Shown here: positions 37,101-47,000 of the stretch, one piece after another
How positions within the stretch are numbered: the first letter of the stretch is position 1
Layout of the letters: every line of letters starts with the position of its first letter
NCBI GenBank assembly: GCA_030562195.1
Contig: JAUJPP010000005.1
Coordinates: 31,669,106 to 31,733,105 of the forward strand
Reading direction: 5' to 3'
DNA: 64,000 bases
Source of the DNA: Nipponacmea schrenckii
Lineage: Eukaryota; Mollusca; Gastropoda; Lottiidae
Program-made: the position numbers and the translations under genes
Notes under the pieces: model-generated
Told to the model about the DNA's origin: nothing
Databases searched by the model: none
What the model saw: the letters and a program-made list of their open reading frames with translations, nothing else

Positions 37101-38032
37101 TAAGCTTCTATTACACCCACAATACAAATTTGACGCAATTTTAGTAAGTCAAGGGCAATAACTCAAAAACAAGTTCATTAAAAATTGACAAATTTGAACT
37201 TGACAGTCTACTTTAAATTTCCAATGCTTAAACCAAGTTTCATAAAAAGCCATTGAAAAGGGTAGATTCTATTGCACCCACAATAAAATTTTGACCTAAT
37301 TTTACTATGACAAGGGAAATAACTCACAAACCCTTCATTGAAAAAATCGTCTAATTCCACTGAAAATTCTAGCCTCTATTGCACCTACAATAAAATTGTG
37401 AAGAGATTTTACTAAGTCAAGGGAAATAACTTGAAAAAATTGTCAAATTCATACTTGACCACCATCTTGTCAATTTCAATACTCACACCAAGTTACATCA
37501 AAATTCATTAAAAATAGTAGCTTCTATTGCATTCTCAATAAAATTTTGACCTGATTTTACAAAGTCAAGGGCAAGAACTAAAAAATCGTCAAATTGGAAC
37601 ATGACCACACAATTATCAATTCCAATGCTCACACCAAGTTTTATCAAAGTCCCTAGGAAAAGGACCGATTTTCAAGAGGACATACTTGGTTATGACAAAA
37701 TATATAACAATATTAAATTGCAAAATTGTAGCAAGAGTCAGTTTGTTTAGAATTACCATTAAAGATAATGTTATTAATTGAAAATATCACTGATTTGCAC
37801 TGATGCATTATTTTTACAGATTTAATCAATTTCATTTTCATTTCTAAGACAATTATGTTCAGGGCATCATGCCAGAAAAAAATCAAAATAAGATACTCTA
37901 TTAAAACACTCTTTTTATAAAGCTTTGACCCTGATTTCAGATATTCAATTCAACTAGATTGTTTTTTAATTCACTTAATAATGTTTAGTATTTCACATAT
38001 ATCGCCCTATATTATTTATCAAAAACACTGTT
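34145..38032. other. Intergenic region between the receptor and F-box genes
   Basis: It holds the upstream region of the receptor (from 34145) and the downstream region of the F-box/WD40 gene (below 38033). I see no gene in it. Short frames at 34213, 35174 and 35793 have no domain and biased composition. The part 36960-37690 is repeat. Confidence 0.5.
36960..37690. repeat. Degenerate repeat units with AAGGGMAATAACTCAAAA core
   Basis: Anchors such as AAGTCAAGGGCAATAACTCA recur near 37145, 37310, 37415 and 37560, each followed by AAATT..GAACTTGA, CCAATGCTTAAACCAAGTTT and TTCTATTGCACCCACAATA. Spacing is irregular (about 105 to 165 bp). I associate this type of repeat with molluscan genomes. Confidence 0.7.
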
Positions 38033-41000
38033 TCAGCAAGAACTAAAATCCCACAATTTGACAGTTTTATCATATGACCCTGATACTATTATAAAATCAT
38101 TAAACTGTAGGCAAGTCACACCATCTGTATGGTTCCGTAAGGTGATTAGTCTTTGACATGTTTCTAAATTCCATACCTACAACAGAAGATAAAAGCGGAC
38201 TTGATTGAATCTTAGATTTCACATTTAAATGAAACACAATCAACAGACAATATTTAGTTTAAAAAATATTCTTGGAAATCTTATATTCTAAAGCCTGGGT
38301 TCTAAACCTCTGTGTAGTAACCATTTTTCTTGTAGGTCTCGTACTAGTCTTAAAACTGTCGTAAACATTGATATAGTTCATGAATAGACAGGCACAGTAA
38401 AAATTTATAATCAATATTTATGGAAAAATATTCAAAAATAATGCTGTATAAAAAAAAAAAATTAAGTAAAATGTAGGCCTTTGTTTTGACTTTGAGCGTG
38501 TTAAAATCTAAGTTTCTGAAAAAGGATGGTTCTAGATAATTAAACATTAAACAAATTAAATGTTCTGTATGATAAAAGTATTGTCTATGAATGTGTGGAA
38601 GGGATGTTCAATATTAAACACTGACAGTATGTGTAATAATGTTAAAATTATCTTACTTTGATAGTTTTATCATCAGCAGCACTAACTAATCTCCACCCAT
38701 CAGCTTGTAAACATCTGAAATATAAATTAGGTTAAAAACACGATTGACTTATCAGTCTAATAGACAAACTATGTAACAACACCTTGTGGGTTGAATTGGT
38801 ATGGACCTTCACTGAAGGGTGACATTCAATTGAACAGGTTCTGTCTTTTACCATTATGTCCTCAATCAAATGGTATGAAGCTACGACATTATAAAAATCT
38901 CCTGCTAACCCATTATAAATTTTGTCTTTTTATATTTTCAGCAGTCATGAAACATGTTCTGAAGTTCCAACTATTGTCAAATTGAACATCTGGTTGATTG
39001 ATGTACTAATAAAATTGTTTTAATTTGGTCACCAGACATTTGATCACTTTATATAGTTTGGTCATTTTAGTTAAAATTTTTGTGAAAACAATTTGATGTG
39101 TCTAAATTTACATTAAAGATCTAAAAGGTTAGTTTATTTCTTACCTTACAACACCAGTATGACCTTCAGCTGCTTTCCAATCTATAGTATTAACACACTC
39201 CCCTGAATGTACATCCCAGAACTTGAGATTATAATCTAAAGAACCACTGACAATACGAGTCATATCAAACTGTAGACAGGTTACAGCATCCTGATGGCCT
39301 GCTAACGTCATTAGACAACTACCAGAATAATTCCATACCTTAGAGATAGAAAATAGAGTTGGCATATAATCAAACCTTTCCTTCACTTAATACTTGTAAA
39401 AGGGGCACAATCTTGATTTTTAGGGGTCGTTTTGGGCCTTTGTTACATTTAAACAGTCCTCAGAAATACTCAAGCTCTAAGAAAATCACAAAATACCTTG
39501 AAATATACCTCCAACAAAAAATTTCACTTTTTATTTTTTTTCCGTGCTGTATGCGGCTGGTCTCCAGTCAGTCTGAGAATGGTGTGTCCTGTTGACACTT
39601 TCTTTTTGTTTTGTCAGTGTGGGCCTGCGCAGTAGTCTATTTCTAACTCTTTGATTATCAAGACGAACCGTTTTCCAATATGGTGGGACATTCTTAATAT
39701 CTTAAGACATTATGATTTTCAAACACAGATAATTATGGATAGAAATGGATTTGAAGGCTCAAATTTCAAAGGTAAGCTCTGTAGACTATTTCTGATTAGC
39801 TAAGCAAAAGATTTCATGTGTTTGAGGCTGTCGGATGATTGTCCGAAACAAATCAAGACTGTGCCCCTTTAAAATAGATAATTTCATCAAAATCTTCCGT
39901 AAGAAATTCACAATCAATATCAGATGTCTATCATATCTAAATAATCTTCAGAAATTAAATAAATACCTTTATGGTTTTATCACAGGAACCTGAAACTATT
40001 TTAGTTTCACTGAAATGAACACATAACACTGCTGCCTGATGACCTCTACAATAATTAAATAGAAATATACCTTCAAATAATCCTTCAAATTAATGGTTGT
40101 CTCTTACGTGATAACATGTAGTAAGAAAAAATAATAAGCTGTTTCAATATGTCAATAGAATTAAATAAATTGTATTTATATACCTTAGAGTCATCCTTGA
40201 CTGACCTGTCCTTAAATCCCATACTTTTAATGTCATATCATATGAACCACTAATAACTTTATCATCATCAACCTATAACAAATAATCTCATTGTCATATT
40301 TCAAATTCTAAACAAAACTTTAAGTGAAATATAATATGAAACACAAACAAAGATTGTACAGAATGAGAACCTAAGGTGTTAAATAAGTAAGATTAATTCT
40401 CCATTTCATGCATCAACTTATCAGGGACACACAGCTACTCAATTTTCACTTAAGTTTGATCATCAGTTTACATCCTCAACTCTTCAAACGCCAGATTGTG
40501 TATATTGAACTAGTTGTACAGGCCAGATTGTTTATATTGAACTAGTTGTACAGGCCAGATTGTTTATATTGCACTAGTTGTACAGGCCAGATTGTTTATA
40601 TTGCACTAGTTGTACAGGCCAGATTGTTTATATTGCACTAGTTCTACAGGCCAGATTGTTTATATTGAACTAGTTGTACAGGCCAGATTGTTTATATTGA
40701 ACTAGTTGTACAGGCCAGATTGTTTATATTGCACTAGTTGTACAGGCCAGATTGTTTATATTGCACTAGTTGTACAGGCCAGATTGTTTATATTGAACTA
40801 GTTGTACAGGCCAGATTGTTTATATTGCACTAGTTGTACAGGCCAGATTGTTTATATTGAACTAGTTGTACAGGCCAGATTGTTTATATTGAACTAGTTG
40901 TACAGGCCAGATTGTTTATATTGCACTAGTTGTACAGGCCAGATTGTTTATATTGAACTAGTTGTACAGGCCAGATTGTTTATATTGAACTAGTTGTACA

Positions 41001-44000
41001 GGCCAGATTGTTTATATTGAACTAGTTGTACAGGCCAGATTGTTTATATTGCACTAGTTGTACAGGCCAGATTGTTTATATTGAACTAGTTGTACAGGCC
41101 AGATTGTTTATATTGAACTAGTTGTACAGGCCAGATTGTTTATATTGAACTAGTTGTACAGGCCAGATTGTTTATATTGACTAGTTGTACAGGCCAGATT
41201 GTTTATATTGAACTAGTTGTACAGGCCAGATAAATTAGCTTTATATTGAACTAGTTGTACAGGCCAGATTGTTTATATTGACTAGTTGTACAGGCCAGAT
41301 TGTTTATATTGAACTAGTTGTACAGGCCAGATTGTTTATATTGACACTAGTTGTACAGGCCAGATTGTTTATATTGACTAGTTGTACAGGCCAGATTGTT
41401 TATATTGAACTAGTTGTACAGGCCAGATTGTTTATATTGAACTAGTTGTACAGGCCAGATTGTTTATATTGCACTGTTGTACAGGCCAGATTGTTTATAT
41501 TGACTAGTTGTACAGGCCAGATTGTTTATATTGCACTAGTTGTACAGGCCAGATTGTTTATATTGCACTAGTTGTACAGGCCAGATTGTTTATATTGCAC
41601 TAGTTGTACAGGCCAGATTGTTTATATTGAACTAGTTGTACAGGCCAGATTGTTTATATTGCACTAGTTGTACAGGCCAGATTGTTTATATTGAACTAGT
41701 TGTACAGGCCAGATTGTTTATATTGAACTAGTTGTACAGGCCAGATTGTTTATATTGACTAGTTGTACAGGCCAGATTGTTTATATTGCACTAGTTGTAC
41801 AGGCCAGATTGTTTATATTGCACTAGTTGTACAGGCCAGATTGTTTATATTGAACTAGTTGTACAGGCCAGATTGTTTATATTGAACTAGTTGTACAGGC
41901 CAGATTGTTTTTTAACATTAAAGCACAAAATATATGTTGTCTTTGAATGGCAATAACTTCAAAACTTTTCAAGATAGAATAAATTACTTGATATGAAAAT
42001 TGTGAAAATGGGTGAATTTTTTGATTATTGTAAACAAACATTTTAAGTGCATTATTTACCACCAGAATTACCTGGATACCTGACAATAGTTACTAAATGC
42101 AATATTTGTTTCAGATTTTGGCTTTAAATTTCCTTCTATTTATTGTAAATGTTGTTTTTAATAAAAAAAAAAAACATGTGCCCATATTTTCCAAACAATT
42201 CCAAAAATGAAATGACAGGCTTACAGGTATGAAATTCAGGTTAACAGGTAGATTGTAATACGAAACAAACGTAAATTCAAAATAAAATTTCATAAAAGGG
42301 AGAACCAAAACCAATTAGACCCCCATTCTTTAGTATTTTGCAGTAGACAAGGCCCATCCATTATATTTATATCAATTTAATAATAATAATAATAAACTCT
42401 TTATTTTACATGGGTCAGAATTAGGCCCAATACACAAGGACATGGTCCTGTCTCACATTAAGCCCATGGGGCAATACATTGGGAAAAAAAAAAAAAAAAA
42501 AAGAAAAAAATCGAAAATACATAATATCTCAATATACAATTTAAAGCATTTTCTCAGAAAACAATAACCTTTGAAATTCAATATTCATCGGCAAGCCTAC
42601 CTTGAATAGAAGTTTGAAATTCGGCCAGGAGTGAAAACGGAGGGACGATTCTCGTCGACGGTGGTCTAGACTGGGGTTATTTTCGTTATTTGTTGTGTCG
42701 AATTTAGAGATATATCAACCTCAAAAAATCGATTTATTTTCTTAATCAAAATCCTCACTGAAAACACTATATGCCATTATGCTATCACTGTACTGAACAA
42801 TATACGCAATGTCAACTAGACGTTTGAATTTTGGTCATTTTCAAACGAAAATTTCTCAAATTTTCACAGAACAACCACCTAGCTTTGTTTACATCTGGAG
42901 ATAGCCTTGACCTTCAGCTCTCTAATGGTGAGGTGCCATCAGAAGTTTGTTCTTAAATAGGATTTTAGTAAGAACTTGTGTTGTATATCTGCGCCCGTGG
43001 CGGCTCAAATGCCACGGGCGCATATATGTGCCTGTGGTGTTTGAAGAGTTAAGTTCTAAATAATCTTAATGAAAATTTGTAAAGGTGTCAATTTATAAAT
43101 GATGACAATTTGTAAACAATGATAATATTATTAATACTGATAATTCTTAAACAATGATAATTTGTAAACATTTATAAACAAGACAAAGATTTAACAAACT
43201 ACCTGTAAACATCTAACAGTATCTGTATGTCCTATCATTGTTACTTTACAAGCTATACTAGACCAGTTATCTTGAGTTGATAAATCCCATACCTTACAAA
43301 AATAATTAATAATAATATTTTAATAACTTTTAACATCATCACTACTAGTTTTAAAACTTAAAATAACTCAGACTAAAATGTATAATATATATTGTCTGGC
43401 AGTATTTCTTGTATAACACCATTTTAATATCTTGTTTGTTCCAGTCAGTTTATCAATATGAGTCAACAGCTTCAAAGATGACATACGAGGAAGACTTACA
43501 CCTTACACAGTTTTTAAAAAGCATGATTACATCATATATCATTTAGATGGTAGCAATGTTGAAAATTGTAGAGGTATGTTTTATTTTTTACCTTAATAGT
43601 TTTATCTGTGGAACCACTGACTAATCTATTACCCTCTAAATGTAAACAGCGTACTGTACCACTATGTCCTACTAATGTTTGAACTGACCAGGGAGCATTC
43701 GTACGAATATTCCATACCTTCAAATAAAGTGTATTTATAATTAATAAAAATCCAAAAAAGATATAAATAAGGATATCAATCATTTAACATGACGTACACA
43801 ATTTGAGACATACATACTTTTATCATGACATGAAAAATAAAAATTTCAAATTTGTTTTAGATGAGTTTTTTTCTCATGTACTATGTCTGTGATGCATTCT
43901 AGATCAAAAAAAAAAAAATTCAAATTTTTAGTCGGATAAAAGTGATATTCTTGTAGACCATTGAATACGGCCCATTGAATAAACATATTGGTATTCGATG

Positions 44001-47000
44001 GGCGGGGCCAAAGGCTGTCATCGTTTAACGCATTTGCTTATTTCCATTAGAACCATTTGTTTTAGATGACTTTTTTCTTATGTACTATGTCTGTGATGCA
44101 TACTAGATAAAAAAAAATCAAAATTTTTCAGTTGGATAAAAATTATATTGTTGTTTCCTGTTGAAAACAGGCCATTGAATAACTATTTAGGTATTCGATG
44201 GGCGGGGCCAAAGGCTGTCATCGTTCAACGCTTTCGCTTTATTGATCAGTAAATTTGAAATTTATATTTTTCATATTAGGTATAGGATAAATAGGATATC
44301 CAATGGCTAACTCGTGGATATGGTTTTTATGCCACTCGTGCTTGTGATATTTTCACAAGCACTCAAGGCATAAAAACCATATCCACCCGTAGACATAGGA
44401 TATCCTCTATATATTCATCTGTACAAACTTCATCTTATACCTTACTGTAAAAGTCATGTATCAATCAGATACTTTTCTTATACAAAAAAGGTGAGAGTGA
44501 AAGTTGTTATATATGATAAAATGCATATCTGGTAAACTGATAGTTAAACAATTAAAAGAATGAGAAAGTGTTTTTGAAACATCCAGGATAATATGTTGAA
44601 TAAGAGACACAGCTAAGAAAACACTATTCCAAGGCAGGTTCATCATACAGACACTGCTTATAGAGTTTCATTATAGGCCAATACATTTGAGAGAATCCCT
44701 AGCTCCCCCAAATATAATGTTAGTAAACTGACACCCTACCTTAATAGTTTTATCTGAAGACCCACTAACAATTCTACTGTCATCAAACTGTACACAGGAT
44801 ATACCTAAATTATACATTACAATATTCCATTAGTCTAAGACAGTGGATCACATTTGAAACAAAATATTCAAAACAACTCATTCAAGACAAAACATGCAAT
44901 AAAATCAGAGTTTGTAAGCATAACTTTCTCTATAGAGAACCTGTTAACAAAATACAATCATAAAAAGAACAAAACGATTTGCTTATATCAAACATAATCT
45001 TTACCTTGAGAATGACCTTCAAATGTTCTGACAGTACACCGACCTCGTAACCAATTACTACGAAGACGATATCTTTCAGCAAATACTTTCTTCCACTAAA
45101 ATAAACATAGCAAAGAAATGTTAGTCAAAACTCATACACTTTAAATAAAAATCAATGAATTTTTGTCACTAATATTAGATAGAATCAATAGCACCTGTTT
45201 TCAATTTAACTTATGATAATTTAACTGATCTTAAAATTTATTTTGGGACAAAAACAACCTGAAGTTGTATGAAAGATGTTAACAATTGACCATATAAAAA
45301 AAGAAATTACCTGAATACTGCCCTCAGATGACATATGACAGATGACTTGTTTATGTTCTGCAGCCTTTGATAGACGCCATTTCTGTTGACAACAAAACCG
45401 TCGCCAGAATATTGGTTCATCGGCATGCTGTCGCCAGACCCGACACACCTGGGAGGCTTTACATAAACTAGCTGTAAATAAAACATCTGAATTGTAATGT
45501 GAATCAAGCAAGTTAGGGAATGAGTTGACTTTTGGTTACTTAGTTAACAATTTGGTTGTAAATATTAGCAATTCATGAAATAAGAGTGCTGACTGACAAA
45601 TAAAATTATTACCTGGATCTAAGTATGACATTATTTTAAGAGCAATATTAGAAGGGAGCCATGTTATAATATCTTGACAGTTCAAAGGACAACCATGATG
45701 AAACTTCTCCTCCATTTTCACTGATAAGAGATGGATCTGAGGTAATTCACAACCATCCTATAAAGGAAACAGCTTATGTTTTAAAAGTGTTAAATAACTA
45801 TGGAAATGATCAAATAGATAAGAAACTCACAAACAGACAACTGACTTTAAAGAACAACATACATATTTTTCAGTATTTTAATGTACAGAAATAGATACAT
45901 CTAACCATTATGTTGTGACATGTCTTTTCATCGAAAAATAAAAGTAAAACCTATGGAAGACAATCCCTGCCAAAATTAATCATTCTTAATGCTTAATTGG
46001 GTGTCAAACATTAGTACAGTAAAATCAACATTTGTACGCATCATTTGACATTTGTTCGCTAAATTCATAATTTGTTGTTAAAAATTTATCATTGGAATAA
46101 AGAAAATTACTGAACAAATTAACGATCAAGCCGAACTTATGATGCCCACTTCATAACGCCGAATGATGTTTACCGAACAAATGTTGAAAAACATTTCTCG
46201 CATTTCATGAGGACGTTATCATTATGACGACAAGTGGCGCTGCTCATTTCGAGTAAGGGCTTCATCCCTGTTTATTTGGCCAATTTTTATGGCCGGCCAA
46301 TTGGCTGTGTATAACGTAAAGAATCTTATTATTAATTCCAATTTTATTATAAAAAGCGATGTTTTTAATCATACTCTTGGTACTCTTTATTCATTGGAAT
46401 GTGAGATTTTGAGATAAATATGGTGTCTATACCAGGAAATGTTTTGAAAAATGGCAAATTTTTGTACAGTCCACAGTGATGGTGGTGGGACAGATATTTT
46501 GATGGAATTGGCTAAATCCCAACTACATGGTTTCTTCAGGCCTGTGAATATATCGAAAATTCCAATATAATAGTATTTTCATGACAAGCTTAGTTACTGG
46601 TCAGTTAGAGGTGAGGACTCGTCATGGCCAATTTTTGAAAAATGGCCTATTTTTTAACAGTCCACGGTGATGGTGGTGGGGCATAATTTTTGATGGAATT
46701 GGCAGAATCCTAACCACATGATGCCTTCAGACCTGAGAATAAATCCAAACAATTCCAATGAAATGGTATTTTCATGCCAAATTTAGCTACTGGTCAGAGA
46801 GTGATGAAGACTTTTCATGGCCAATTGTTGAAAAATGAACAATGTTTGAAAAGTCCACACTGATGGTGGCATTTTTCAAAAATTGGCCATTTTTCAAAAA
46901 TTGGCCATTTTTCAAAAATTGGCCATCTTTCAAAAATTGGCCATGAAGTGCCTTCATCTCTAACTGACCAGTAACTAATCTTGTCATGAAAATACTGTTA

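Noticed and set aside
40490..41910. Possible CRISPR-like array
   Set aside because: The 32-bp units are head-to-tail with no unique spacers, in a eukaryotic intron; it is a minisatellite.
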